Positions 8,651 through 17,477 are shown, counted from the stretch's first letter. The stretch is 64,000 bases of DNA from Alistipes megaguti (GCF_900604385.1 NZ_LR027382.1:62001-126000), one strand, 5' to 3'. Numbers and translations are program-made. The notes: generated by a model not told the origin, from the sequence alone.

Positions 8651-10578
8651 CCATGAAACGGATTCTTTATGCCATACTGGCTGTCATGACGCTGGCAGCA
8701 TGCACGCCCGACGAGGAGATCCGGGCGCACGCCGGATTCACCACCGACAAGGAGGAGTACCGGACCGGCGATCTGGTGACGATCACCAACACGGCAAGCG
8801 CCGAAAATGCCGAGATTGCCGTCTGCAAATGGGAATACATGGGGCAGACGCTCTATGATCTGGGGGCTCCCGAGCCCTTCTACGTCGATCAGGGCGGCGA
8901 ATACGTCGTCCGTCAGACGGTGACCACCAACCGCGGTTCGCAGAAGGATGTCTTCGAGAAGGTCATCCGCGTGATCGACGACAACACGCCGCCCGTGGCC
9001 GACTTCACCTGGAAGGTGAACGGCGAAGAGGGGGCCACCATTCAGGCCAATCAGGAGGTCGAGTTCATCGACCGCTCGACCGATCCCGACGAAGACGGTT
9101 CGATCGTCGCCTGGGAGTGGTCGTTCGGCGGCGAGGTGGTGACAATCTCCGACCCGGAAGAGGCCGCCTCCGTCAAGCACACCTTCGGCTCGCACGGCAA
9201 GACCGAGATCAAACTCACCGTCACGGACAACCGCCGCTCGAAGAACACGAAGAGCGTGACGATCACCATCGCCAAGAGTCCGACGAGCATGGGTATCCTC
9301 TGGTCGTATCCCTACGACACGGAGGGTACGGTACAGGGATCGTCGCCGGCCGTGAGCCCCGACGGCAGCATGGTCTACGTCCTCTCGTCGGGATACCATC
9401 TGACCGGAGTCTCGGCCGGGGCGGACGGCGGTCAGGAGAGTTGCCGGATCGATCTGGATCCCGACCAGTCGACGATCGTCGACCCCTTCACGCTGACCCC
9501 CTCGGTCGATGAGGACGGAACGGTCTATGCCGTCGGTTACCAGCGCATCGACGGTGCCGATCACGCCGCACTCTACATCATCCGCGACGGCAGGATCCTC
9601 CGTACGGGCGATGCCGGATCCATCAACAAGAACGAACACTTCTTCTTCGGTTCGCCGGCCATCCTCGACTACAATGCCCGCAAGTATGTAATCGTTGCAG
9701 CCAAGAACCTCACCAACAACAATCCCAGCATGAACGGCGGAAGCGCCCATGTCCAGATATTCGATCCGACGTCGGGTGCGGGCATCGTGGGTCTGCACGC
9801 CAATACGGGATCGTTCGGAAGTCCCGTGGCGCTGAAAAACGGCATCATTCTGGCCAGCGGCGGCGGAAACTACGGTACGCGCATCTACCTGCCCACGGGC
9901 GACTCCTGGGCCTTCAACCGCCCCGACAGCGGCAACGACAACACCGGAAACCTCGGTGCCAACAGCTATCGCATCTCCCAGTACGGAAGTTCGATCGCCG
10001 TGGGCAAGGACGGTAAGACGGTCTATATCGTCGGACAGAAACAGGACAACTCGAGCGCCATGCTGCTGAGCTACGACGTATCGGGCATTCTGGCTGCTCC
10101 GAACACCATCAAACCGGCTCCGCTGTGGTCGCAGACGCTCAAGGGCAATCTGGTCTCGAAGAAAGCTCCGGGCGGCGTGGCTCTCGGCGAGGACGGCACG
10201 ATCTACGTCACGACCTGCTCACCCGGATACGTCACGGCCGTATCGTCCGACGGTTCGCAGATCCTCTGGGAGCATGCCGCCGCCGGCGAGATCACCGGAA
10301 CCCCGGCCGTGGGCAACGACAACGCCGTCTACTACAACGACACGACCAACGGCAACCTCGTCAAGCTCGATGCCGGAAGCGGTGAACAACTCGTCTCGCT
10401 CCACCTGGCCGACAAGCTGGACTCCTCGCCGACGATCGCGCCCAACGGCGTCATCTACTGCAACGGCATGCTGAACAACCAGCCGACCCTCTTTGCCGTG
10501 GATGCCACGGCTACGGCTCCGGCGGATTCCTGGTCGCAGATGGCCGGCAATCCGAGCAAAACCGCCTGCCGGTATTGA
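8647..10578 (+). CDS. PKD-domain and beta-propeller surface lipoprotein
   Basis: The 643-residue protein starts at an ATG overlapping the upstream stop (ATGA), with an alternative Met3. The lipobox is LAAC (Cys19). Two PKD-like domains follow (about 25-112 and 113-208; the second has PPVADFTW and STDPDEDGSIVAWEWSFG). Residues about 210-640 are repeated beta-propeller blades of PQQ-like type (for example SPAVSPDGSMVYVLSSG, GGVALGEDGTIYVTTCSPGYVTAVSSDG and SSPTIAPNGVIYCNG). No catalytic signature is seen. As the last gene of the operon it is likely a surface ligand-binding partner of the SusCD pair. A strong bidirectional hairpin follows. Confidence 0.85.
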   Translation: MTMKRILYAILAVMTLAACTPDEEIRAHAGFTTDKEEYRTGDLVTITNTASAENAEIAVCKWEYMGQTLYDLGAPEPFYVDQGGEYVVRQTVTTNRGSQKDVFEKVIRVIDDNTPPVADFTWKVNGEEGATIQANQEVEFIDRSTDPDEDGSIVAWEWSFGGEVVTISDPEEAASVKHTFGSHGKTEIKLTVTDNRRSKNTKSVTITIAKSPTSMGILWSYPYDTEGTVQGSSPAVSPDGSMVYVLSSGYHLTGVSAGADGGQESCRIDLDPDQSTIVDPFTLTPSVDEDGTVYAVGYQRIDGADHAALYIIRDGRILRTGDAGSINKNEHFFFGSPAILDYNARKYVIVAAKNLTNNNPSMNGGSAHVQIFDPTSGAGIVGLHANTGSFGSPVALKNGIILASGGGNYGTRIYLPTGDSWAFNRPDSGNDNTGNLGANSYRISQYGSSIAVGKDGKTVYIVGQKQDNSSAMLLSYDVSGILAAPNTIKPAPLWSQTLKGNLVSKKAPGGVALGEDGTIYVTTCSPGYVTAVSSDGSQILWEHAAAGEITGTPAVGNDNAVYYNDTTNGNLVKLDAGSGEQLVSLHLADKLDSSPTIAPNGVIYCNGMLNNQPTLFAVDATATAPADSWSQMAGNPSKTACRY

Positions 10579-10606
10579 TTCAGAAAACAAATCCCCCAAC
10601 TCCGGA

Positions 10607-10640
10607 AAACGCCGGCTGCCCGATCGGGCAGTCGGCGTTT
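10607..10640. terminator. Bidirectional terminator between PUL 1 and thrC
   Basis: A near-perfect inverted repeat (AAACGCCG.CTGCCCGAT against ATCGGGCAG.CGGCGTTT) sits between the convergent stops at 10578 and 10646. Runs of T or A flank both sides, so it can serve both operons. Confidence 0.75.
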
Positions 10641-10645
10641 CCTCG

Positions 10646-11938
10646 TCATACGCGGGCCACAAACTCCTCCAGCGCCCCAAGATCCACCTCGAGCGGATCG
10701 GCATGCTGCGGGAGGCTAGTCAGCGACTCAAGCCGTTCGGGCAACGGGACCCGTCGTCCGGTTACCGTGGCAATCACCTCGCCGAACTTCGCCGGATGGG
10801 CCGTCGAAAGGTAGAAGCCCGGCTTGCCCACGGCCACCGACGCCGCGTAACCGACGGCGCTGTGCGGATCCGACAGGTAGCCGCTACGCTCGTACAACGT
10901 GTCGATCGTCCGCCGGATCGTGGCGTTGTCACACCGATAGCCGGTCAGTTCGGCCCGCAGCGCATCGGGGTCACCGCCGCAGAGCCATAGCATCCGCTCG
11001 AAATTGCTCGGAGCCCCGACATCCATCGCGCTGGCCGGCGTGCGGACCGAAGGCCGGGGCAGATAAATGCCCGTTTCGAGAAACTCCGGCACCACGTCGT
11101 TGAGATTCGAAGCCGCCACGAAGCCTCCGACCGGAAGCCCCATCCTGCGGGCCAGCATGCCGGCCGCCAGATTGCCGCAGTTGCCGCTCGGGACGACGAT
11201 CACGGGATGGTCGCCCCCCGTCTCCCGCCGCCAGAGGAAATAGCCGTAAAAGTAGTAGAAGGCCTGCGGGATCCAGCGCAGCAGGTTGATCGAGTTGGCC
11301 GACGTGACACGACGCCGGTGCCGGAACGCTTCGTCGGCGAAGAGCTCCTTGACCAGCCGCTGGCAGTCGTCGAACGATCCGTTGACCCGCAGCGGGTGGA
11401 TGTTGCCGCCCAGGGCCGTCATCTGGCACTCCTGCAAGCGGCTGATCCGCCCCTCGGGGTAGAGCACCACCACATCGACACCCGGAACGTTGTAAAAACC
11501 GTGGGCCACGGCACTGCCCGTATCGCCCGACGTGGCCGTCAGGATCACCAGCCGCTCGCCGCCGCGGTCCAGCAGACCCGTCATCCGTCCCATGAACCCC
11601 GCCCCGAAATCCTTGAAGGCACAGGTCGGGCCGTGGAAGAGTTCGAGCGTGTAGCGGCGGTCGCCGACCCGTCGCAGCGGCACCGGAAAATCATACAACG
11701 AAGCCAGTTGGCGGGCAATCTCCTGCGGGTCGAGATCCCCGTCGAAAAAGAGGCCGGCCAGGTAGCTCGCCAGCGAGGCATACGATTCGTCGGCCCGGCG
11801 CTCGGCCTCCGAAAGATCGGCCTGCGGAATCCGCTCCGGCACGAAAAGGCCTCCGTCCGGGGCCAAACCCATCATCACGGCCTCGCGCAGCGACTGACCG
11901 TGTTCGCGTTTCTGATCGCGTGTGCTGTACCACTTCAT
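10646..11938 (-). CDS. thrC: Threonine synthase
   Basis: This 430-residue PLP enzyme converts O-phosphohomoserine to threonine. I chose the start MKWYSTRDQK (11938) because this is where the family begins; the open frame extends 50 codons further upstream but runs into thrB. The PLP lysine is Lys109 in PTCAFKDFGAGF. The phosphate-binding and glycine-rich segments (TATSGDTGSAVAHGF, VVVPSGNCGNLAAGMLA) are present, and the expected C-terminal STAHPAKFGEV is seen. It begins 13 nt after thrB, so the two are co-transcribed. Confidence 0.96.
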   Translation of the reverse strand: MKWYSTRDQKREHGQSLREAVMMGLAPDGGLFVPERIPQADLSEAERRADESYASLASYLAGLFFDGDLDPQEIARQLASLYDFPVPLRRVGDRRYTLELFHGPTCAFKDFGAGFMGRMTGLLDRGGERLVILTATSGDTGSAVAHGFYNVPGVDVVVLYPEGRISRLQECQMTALGGNIHPLRVNGSFDDCQRLVKELFADEAFRHRRRVTSANSINLLRWIPQAFYYFYGYFLWRRETGGDHPVIVVPSGNCGNLAAGMLARRMGLPVGGFVAASNLNDVVPEFLETGIYLPRPSVRTPASAMDVGAPSNFERMLWLCGGDPDALRAELTGYRCDNATIRRTIDTLYERSGYLSDPHSAVGYAASVAVGKPGFYLSTAHPAKFGEVIATVTGRRVPLPERLESLTSLPQHADPLEVDLGALEEFVARV

Positions 11939-11951
11939 GAGATCTGCTGTT

Positions 11952-12881
11952 TTACGATTCGACAATCCGCGCTCCGGCATTCGAGACCCGTCCGGCATAG
12001 GTGTGGCTGGCAATCCCCCGCTCGGCAAAGTGACGCTCCATGCAGTCGGCGATGCGGCAGGCCACGGCGTAATCCGAAGCCAGCGCAAAAACCGACGGCC
12101 CCGATCCGGCGATATTCAGCGCCAGCGCCCCCTGCTCCATTGCCGCCTGCTTGAGCACATCGTAGTCCGGAATGAACCCCTTGCGGTAGGGCTCGACAAC
12201 GGCGTCCTGCATCGAACGGCCGATCAACGCCACGTCGCGCAGGGCAAAACCCGCCACCAGTCCGCCGACATTGCCCCACTGCTTGACGGCCTTCGAAAGC
12301 GGGATCTCGTGCGGCAGCACCTCGCGGGCCATCTTCGTGCTGACGACAATCTGCGGATGGACCACCGCATAGAAGAAGTTATCGGGAACGGGCAGCCGCA
12401 CGATATCGAAGGGTTCGTAACCGCGGATCAGCACCACCCCGCCCAACAGGGCCGGTCCCACGTTGTCGGCATGGGCCGTCCCGCCCTGCAGCGCCTCGCC
12501 CAGCATGGCGAACTCGACGAGCTGTTTGGCCGAGAAGGGGCGTCCCAGCAGTTCGTTGATCCCGTAGACGGCGGCGGCCGACGAGGCGGCACTCGAACCA
12601 ATGCCGCTTCCGGGGACAATCTTCTCGAGCAGGCGGATGATGACCCGCACCGAGCCGCCGTAGGCCGCCAGCAGGGCCCGTACGGCCGGCGTGATGACAT
12701 TCTCGTCGAGCGATTCGGGCAGTTCGACGCCGCTTTCGTTGCGGATCTCGAGCCCCTCGGCATCGGGCTCGACCATGACCTCCATGCGGTCACCCACGCC
12801 GTCGAGCGTCAGCCCCATGACGTCGAATCCGCATCCCAGATTGGCCACCGTTCCCGGGGCAAAGACTTCTATGTGTTTCAT
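11952..12881 (-). CDS. thrB: Homoserine kinase (GHMP family)
   Basis: The 309-residue kinase phosphorylates homoserine to O-phosphohomoserine, the substrate of the adjacent threonine synthase. The start MKHIEVFAPGTVANLGCG is the family N-terminus; upstream in-frame codons belong to the leader. The ATP-binding glycine/serine motif PGSGIGSSAASSAAAVYG and the C-terminal GSGPSVFALA motif mark a GHMP kinase. The usual Bacteroidales thrA (aspartokinase/homoserine dehydrogenase) is not adjacent here. A leader of about 420 nt precedes the gene. Confidence 0.96.
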   Translation of the reverse strand: MKHIEVFAPGTVANLGCGFDVMGLTLDGVGDRMEVMVEPDAEGLEIRNESGVELPESLDENVITPAVRALLAAYGGSVRVIIRLLEKIVPGSGIGSSAASSAAAVYGINELLGRPFSAKQLVEFAMLGEALQGGTAHADNVGPALLGGVVLIRGYEPFDIVRLPVPDNFFYAVVHPQIVVSTKMAREVLPHEIPLSKAVKQWGNVGGLVAGFALRDVALIGRSMQDAVVEPYRKGFIPDYDVLKQAAMEQGALALNIAGSGPSVFALASDYAVACRIADCMERHFAERGIASHTYAGRVSNAGARIVES

Positions 12882-13303
12882 TTCGATTCTGCTTTTTGGA
12901 TGGATAAAACTTCGGAAATGGATGGCTCCGAATGGACGGTTCATCCGGCTGTGAGCCGGTGATCCGCCCCGTGAGGCTTCTGTTCCCGGCACGGGATACA
13001 TCAGCGCCGGATTCCTGCCTGGAATCGGTTCGGAGACTTTTTCGTTTGGTGAATATCCGCTCCGGCAACCTGGGCCGGGGAGCATGCGACGATGCGACGG
13101 ATGATGATTACAGGACCCCCACAGGGGTGGTACCGGTACCGGTAAGGGTACGGAACGTGACAACGGCGGTCGTATGACCGACGGTGAAACCACCATGCGC
13201 CCTGCGGCCGGAGATTCCGGCCTGAGAAAGGACGGCCCCCGACTTTTCGAAGCGGGATCCGCACTCCCAAACAGGGGCGATATGGTTTCTCAGAAGTTTC
13301 ATC
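12882..13303 (-). promoter_or_regulatory. Long structured 5' leader of thrBC
   Basis: About 420 nt separate the promoter and thrB. The transcript side holds several short inverted repeats (for example GGCCGGA/TCCGGCC near 13210, CGGTC/GACCG near 13175, CCGGCT/AGCCGG near 12955) and a reading frame whose last 25 codons are threonine-rich. No known riboswitch core was recognised. A threonine attenuator is the simplest idea, but no clear stem plus U-run terminator is visible before thrB. Confidence 0.4.
13108..13302 (-). CDS. Candidate Thr-rich leader peptide of thrBC
   Basis: This 64-codon frame opens at an ATG lying almost exactly at the predicted transcription start. Nine Thr codons fall within 20 consecutive codons near its end (FTVGHTTAVV then TFRTLTGTGTTP), just before TAA. 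Thr-dense leaders control thr operons in other bacteria. Against it: high-GC shadow frames easily give ACC codons, the peptide is long for a leader, and the ATG would be nearly leaderless. Confidence 0.3.
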   Translation of the reverse strand: MKLLRNHIAPVWECGSRFEKSGAVLSQAGISGRRAHGGFTVGHTTAVVTFRTLTGTGTTPVGVL

Positions 13304-13308
13304 AAGGG

Positions 13309-13339
13309 CAAATATAAAACAATTTTTTTAAAAATCCAA
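13309..13339 (-). promoter_or_regulatory. Promoter of thrBC
   Basis: Read on the minus strand, TTG at 13339-13337, a 20-nt spacer and TATATTTG at 13316-13309 match the Bacteroidetes consensus. Transcription should begin near 13303. Confidence 0.65.
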
Positions 13340-13621
13340 ATCCGCATAACAATTCGTAATCATTTTTCAACACAAACAAGAACACCTCATTATATATATG
13401 TATAAAACAACACGTTCCACGCACAATCGCCTCAAAAAATCGCAATCACTCAGAATATCACCCAATCGGCACCATCCGCCACCGAGACAAAAGGACGACT
13501 TGCCATCCCAAAAGATGGATCAGATCATAAGATAACACCCCTCTATTTTTGCAAACAGTAATCAAAATACCCAAAAACCACTTTCAATTTGCCATGTTAT
13601 TAAATTTTTTTAGGAAATTTC
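13340..13621. other. AT-rich divergent intergenic region between thr and ilv promoters
   Basis: About 280 nt of low-GC sequence, sharply different from the neighbouring genes. It includes a TA-repeat stretch (TATATATATG near 13392) and an isolated TATTTTTG at 13544-13551 that lacks a partner at the right spacing. No gene, tRNA or clear inverted repeat was found. Confidence 0.5.
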
Positions 13622-13652
13622 TTGCTCTTTCGCTCCGAGTTTGCTATCTTTG
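13622..13652 (+). promoter_or_regulatory. Promoter of the ilv operon
   Basis: TTG at 13622-13624, a 20-nt spacer and TATCTTTG at 13645-13652. The start site should fall near 13658, about 22 nt before the leader-peptide ATG. Confidence 0.75.
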
Positions 13653-13679
13653 CTTCACAACTGAAACAGAAACGAAGGC

Positions 13680-13769
13680 ATGAAAGCCCAGAACCATTCG
13701 AATATCGTCGTCATTAACGTCATTAACGTGCTGCTCGTGGTCAACGAATTGATAACGGGAGAAAGGTGA
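13680..13769 (+). CDS. Ile/Val/Leu-rich leader peptide of the ilv attenuator
   Basis: This 29-codon frame follows a good promoter. Thirteen of its residues are Ile (4), Val (6) or Leu (3), concentrated at residues 9-25 (IVVINVINVLLVVNELI). Its last codons (ACG GGA GAA AGG TGA) contain GGGAGAAAGGT, which is also the 3' arm of the downstream terminator hairpin. Translation state can therefore decide which stem forms. It is too short for routine gene calling. The role as a control peptide is inferred from composition, position and the overlapping RNA arms. Confidence 0.85.
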   Translation: MKAQNHSNIVVINVINVLLVVNELITGER

Positions 13770-13828
13770 CGTACCTGTTCGAAGCATAACGAGAACCTTT
13801 CTCCCGGCCGGGAGAAAGGTTCTTTCGT
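13757..13828 (+). promoter_or_regulatory. ilv attenuator: competing antiterminator and terminator arms
   Basis: The terminator is a perfect 16-bp palindromic stem at 13792-13823, followed by TTCGTTT. The segment GGGAGAAAGGT at 13757-13767, inside the end of the leader peptide, is an exact copy of part of the terminator's 3' arm. It can instead pair with ACCTTTCTCCC at 13795-13805, the 5' arm. A ribosome stalled on Ile/Val/Leu codons leaves the first copy free and lets the antiterminator form. A ribosome reaching the stop codon covers it and the terminator folds. This is a compact, single-competitor attenuator. Confidence 0.85.
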
Positions 13829-13854
13829 TTCATAGCCCCAAAGTCGAAGCAAAC

Positions 13855-15696
13855 ATGGAATCCCAACAGATGAAACACCCCCTCAGAAGCGCCGCCACCC
13901 TCTCGGGGCGCCGCATGGCCGGAGCCCGCAGCCTCTGGCGCGCAAACGGCATGCGCGAGGAGCAGTTCGGACGTCCGGTCATCGGCATCGCCAACTCCTT
14001 CACGCAGTTCGTCCCCGGGCACGTCCACCTGCACGAGGTCGGCCAACTGGTCAAACAACGCATCGAAAGCCTCGGCTGCTTCGCCGCCGAATTCGACACC
14101 ATCGCCATCGACGACGGTATCGCCATGGGCCACGACGGCATGCTCTACTCGCTGCCCTCGCGCGAGATCATCGCCGACAGCGTCGAGTACATGGCCAACG
14201 CCCACAAGATCGACGCCCTGGTCTGCATCTCGAACTGCGACAAGATCACCCCCGGCATGCTGATGGCCGCCATGCGGCTCAACCTGCCGACGATCTTCGT
14301 CTCGGGAGGTCCGATGGAGGCCGGACGCCTCGACGACCGGCGGCTCGATCTGATCGATGCCATGGTCATGTCGGCCGACGCCAGATACTCGGACGAGGAG
14401 ATCGCCCGCGTCGAACGCGCGGCCTGCCCCGGATGCGGCTCCTGCTCGGGGATGTTCACCGCCAACTCGATGAACTGCCTGACCGAGGCGCTGGGGCTCT
14501 CGCTGCCCGGCAACGGGACGATCGTCGCCACACACGCCAACCGCCGCCAGCTGTTCGAGGATGCCGCAGTGCTGATCGTCCGCAACGCCGAGCGTTACTA
14601 CTTCGAGGGCGACGAACGCGTCCTGCCCCGCTCGATCGCCACGAAGGCCGCCTTCGAGAATGCCATGTCGCTCGACATCGCCATGGGCGGTTCGACCAAC
14701 ACGGTGCTCCACCTGCTGGCCGTGGCCCATGAGGCGCAGGTCGACTTCACGATGCAGGACATCGACCGTCTCTCGCGGCGGGTGCCCGTCCTCTGCAAGG
14801 TGGCCCCAAACTCCCACTACCACATCGAGGATGTCAACCGTGCCGGCGGCATTCTCTCGATTCTGGGCGAACTCGACCGCGGCGGGCTGCTCGACACGTC
14901 GGTCTGGCGCGTCGACGGACGCACGCTGGGCGAGGCGATCGCCGCGGGGGACGTACGCCGTCCGACAGCCGCGGATGCCGCCCGACGCCGTTCGCTGAGC
15001 GCCCCGGCCGGTCACTACAGCCGCGAAATGGCCTCGCAGCAGTGCTACTACGAGGAGCTCGACACGGACCGCACGGCAGGCTGTATCCGCGATCTGGACC
15101 ACGCCTACTTCCGCGACGGAGGGCTGGCCGTACTGACGGGCAACATCGCCCGCTCGGGGTGCGTCGTCAAGACGGCCGGCGTCGACGAGCGGCTCTTCGT
15201 CTTCCGCGGCCGGGCCCGCGTCTACGAGTCGCAGGAGCAGGCCATGCACGGCATCCTCAACGACGAGGTTCAACCGGGCGAGGTGGTTGTCATCCGCTAC
15301 GAAGGGCCCAAGGGCGGCCCCGGCATGCAGGAGATGCTCTACCCGACGTCGTACCTCAAGTCGAAGCACCTGGACAAGGTCTGCGCGCTGATCACCGACG
15401 GGCGCTTCTCGGGCGGCACGTCGGGACTCTCGATCGGGCACGTCTCTCCCGAGGCGGCCGCCGGAGGCGAAATCGCCGTCGTCCGCACGGGCGACGAGAT
15501 CGAGATCGACATTCCGAAGCGTTCGATCCGCCTCGTCGTCGACGATCGGGAGCTCTCGGCCCGCATGGCCGCACAGAGGCAATTCCGACCGGCAGCCCGC
15601 GACCGGCAGGTTCCACGATCGCTGCAGGCCTACGCCCGGCTCGTAAGTTCGGCCGACCGCGGCGCCGTGCGGATCCTCGACAATGAGGAGGCCTAA
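13855..15696 (+). CDS. ilvD: Dihydroxy-acid dehydratase
   Basis: This 613-residue iron-sulfur dehydratase makes 2-keto acids from dihydroxy-acids in Ile/Val synthesis (and thereby Leu and CoA precursors). The start MESQQMKHPLRSA precedes the family N-terminus. Cluster cysteines are seen in VCISNCDKITPGM and in RAACPGCGSCSGMFTANSMN. The C-terminal ITDGRFSGGTSGLSIGHVSPEAA signature is complete. It is the first structural gene after the attenuator and overlaps no neighbour; ilvB follows by 28 nt. Confidence 0.97.
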   Translation: MESQQMKHPLRSAATLSGRRMAGARSLWRANGMREEQFGRPVIGIANSFTQFVPGHVHLHEVGQLVKQRIESLGCFAAEFDTIAIDDGIAMGHDGMLYSLPSREIIADSVEYMANAHKIDALVCISNCDKITPGMLMAAMRLNLPTIFVSGGPMEAGRLDDRRLDLIDAMVMSADARYSDEEIARVERAACPGCGSCSGMFTANSMNCLTEALGLSLPGNGTIVATHANRRQLFEDAAVLIVRNAERYYFEGDERVLPRSIATKAAFENAMSLDIAMGGSTNTVLHLLAVAHEAQVDFTMQDIDRLSRRVPVLCKVAPNSHYHIEDVNRAGGILSILGELDRGGLLDTSVWRVDGRTLGEAIAAGDVRRPTAADAARRRSLSAPAGHYSREMASQQCYYEELDTDRTAGCIRDLDHAYFRDGGLAVLTGNIARSGCVVKTAGVDERLFVFRGRARVYESQEQAMHGILNDEVQPGEVVVIRYEGPKGGPGMQEMLYPTSYLKSKHLDKVCALITDGRFSGGTSGLSIGHVSPEAAAGGEIAVVRTGDEIEIDIPKRSIRLVVDDRELSARMAAQRQFRPAARDRQVPRSLQAYARLVSSADRGAVRILDNEEA

Positions 15697-15724
15697 CATT
15701 GAGAATGGATCACCGACCACGAAA

Positions 15725-17464
15725 ATGAATCAAACCATGCATACTTCATCCGACGAAACGCAACAAACCATCGACGGGGTCCGCATGACCGGATCACGGG
15801 CGCTGCTCGAATCGTTTCTGATCGAAGGGGTCGACACGCTGTTCGGCTACCCGGGCGGGGCCATCATCCCGGTCTACGACGCCCTGTACGACTACCGCGA
15901 CCGGCTGCGCCACATCCTGGTGCGCCATGAGCAGGGTGCCGTCCACGCCGCGCAGGGCTACGCCCGCGTCAGCGGCCGCGTGGGGGTCTGTCTGGTCACC
16001 TCGGGCCCCGGCGCCACGAACACCGTCACGGGGCTGGCCGACGCCCTGATGGACTCCACACCGATCGTGCTCATCACCGGACAGGTCGGCTCCTCGCTGC
16101 TGGGTACCGACGCCTTTCAGGAGACCAACTTCATCGGCATCACGCAGGCCGTCACCAAGTGGAACTGTCAGGTCAAGCGCGCCGAGGAGATTCCGGCGGC
16201 CATCGCCAAGGCCTTTTTCGTCGCCCGTTCGGGGCGTCCGGGGCCCGTGGTGGTCGACATCACGAAGGATGCGCAGTGCGGCGTGGCGCCGTTCCACTAC
16301 AAACGGGTCACCTCGATCCGCAGCTACGTCCCCGTTTCGGAGCCCGACCCCGCACGGCTGGACGAGGCGGCGCGGCTCATCGACGAGGCACAGCGTCCGC
16401 TGGTGATGGTCGGACAGGGCGTCCTGCTCGGAAACGCCGAGGCACAGTTGCGCGCCTTCCTCGAAAAGAGCGGCATGCCCGTGGCCTCAACGCTGCTCGG
16501 GCTGTCGGCCGTGCCGACCGACGCGCCGCAATACGTCGGCATGCTCGGCATGCACGGCAACTACGGACCCAACATCCGCAACCGCGAGTGTGACCTGATC
16601 GTCGCCGTGGGGATGCGATTCGACGACCGCGTGACGGGTTCGCCCGCCCACTTCGCCGAGAATGCCCGCGTCATCCATCTGGAGATCGACCCCGCGGAGA
16701 TCGGCAAGATCATCCCGGCCGACGTCCCCGTGGCGGGCGACGTGCGGCAGACGCTGCCGATGCTAACCGAGCGCATCCACAGCCGCGACCACAGCGCGTG
16801 GATCGAGGGATTCCGCGCCTGCGACCGCATCGAGCGCGAACGCGTCATCGACAAGGCCCTTCACCCGGCGGGCGGACGGATCCACATGGGCGAGGCGGTC
16901 GATACGGTGGCCCGCGCCTACGCGAACGACGCCGTGGTGGTCACCGACGTCGGACAGCAGCAGATGTTCGCCGCACGCTACTTCGGATTCCGCCACACGC
17001 GCAGCCTCGTCACCTCGGGCGGCCTCGGGACGATGGGCTTCGGGTTGCCGGCCGCCATCGGTGCCAAACTCGGCGCCCCGGAGCGCGACGTGGTGCTGTT
17101 CGTCGGCGACGGCGGGCTGCAGATGACCATTCAGGAGCTGGGAACAATCTTCCAGTCGAAGGTCCCGGTGAAGATCGTCCTGCTGAACAACTCGTTCCTC
17201 GGCATGGTCCGCCAGTGGCAGGAGCTCTTCTACGACTCGCGCTACTCGTTCACCGAACTCACAAACCCCGACTTCGGGATGATCGCCCGCGCCAACGGCC
17301 TCGGCTACCGCCGCGTCGAGAGCCGCGAAGAGCTCGCCGACGCCGTGGACGAAATGAAAGCCTCGCAGGAAGCCTATCTGCTGGAGGTCTGCGTCGAAAG
17401 TCAGGAAAACGTCTTCCCGATGGTCCCCGCCGGAGCCCCCGCCGCGGAGATCCGTCTCGAATAA
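15725..17464 (+). CDS. ilvB: Acetolactate synthase, large (catalytic) subunit
   Basis: This TPP enzyme of about 579 residues condenses pyruvate with pyruvate or 2-ketobutyrate, the first common step of branched-chain synthesis. The conserved part begins MTGSRALLESFLIEGVDTLFGYPGG. The catalytic Glu lies in VRHEQGAVHAAQGYA, and the TPP/Mg motif runs from VGDGGLQMTIQELGT to VLLNNSFLGM. I take the ATG at 15725 (MNQTMHTSS). The frame is open back to 15683, which would overlap ilvD, and Met at 15737 is also possible. ilvN follows after 13 nt. Confidence 0.96.
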   Translation: MNQTMHTSSDETQQTIDGVRMTGSRALLESFLIEGVDTLFGYPGGAIIPVYDALYDYRDRLRHILVRHEQGAVHAAQGYARVSGRVGVCLVTSGPGATNTVTGLADALMDSTPIVLITGQVGSSLLGTDAFQETNFIGITQAVTKWNCQVKRAEEIPAAIAKAFFVARSGRPGPVVVDITKDAQCGVAPFHYKRVTSIRSYVPVSEPDPARLDEAARLIDEAQRPLVMVGQGVLLGNAEAQLRAFLEKSGMPVASTLLGLSAVPTDAPQYVGMLGMHGNYGPNIRNRECDLIVAVGMRFDDRVTGSPAHFAENARVIHLEIDPAEIGKIIPADVPVAGDVRQTLPMLTERIHSRDHSAWIEGFRACDRIERERVIDKALHPAGGRIHMGEAVDTVARAYANDAVVVTDVGQQQMFAARYFGFRHTRSLVTSGGLGTMGFGLPAAIGAKLGAPERDVVLFVGDGGLQMTIQELGTIFQSKVPVKIVLLNNSFLGMVRQWQELFYDSRYSFTELTNPDFGMIARANGLGYRRVESREELADAVDEMKASQEAYLLEVCVESQENVFPMVPAGAPAAEIRLE

Positions 17465-17477
17465 ACCGCATCGGAAC

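Noticed and set aside
12882..13196. N-terminal extension of thrB
   Set aside because: Homoserine kinase begins at MKHIEVFAPG; the extra residues are Pro/Arg/Ser-rich leader sequence.
12882..13303. Known riboswitch (SAM, TPP, lysine, T-box) in the thrBC leader
   Set aside because: I looked for core motifs of these classes and found none.
13544..13551. Isolated TATTTTTG as an extra ilv promoter
   Set aside because: No TTG at 19-21 nt upstream, and a better promoter lies 100 nt nearer the leader peptide.
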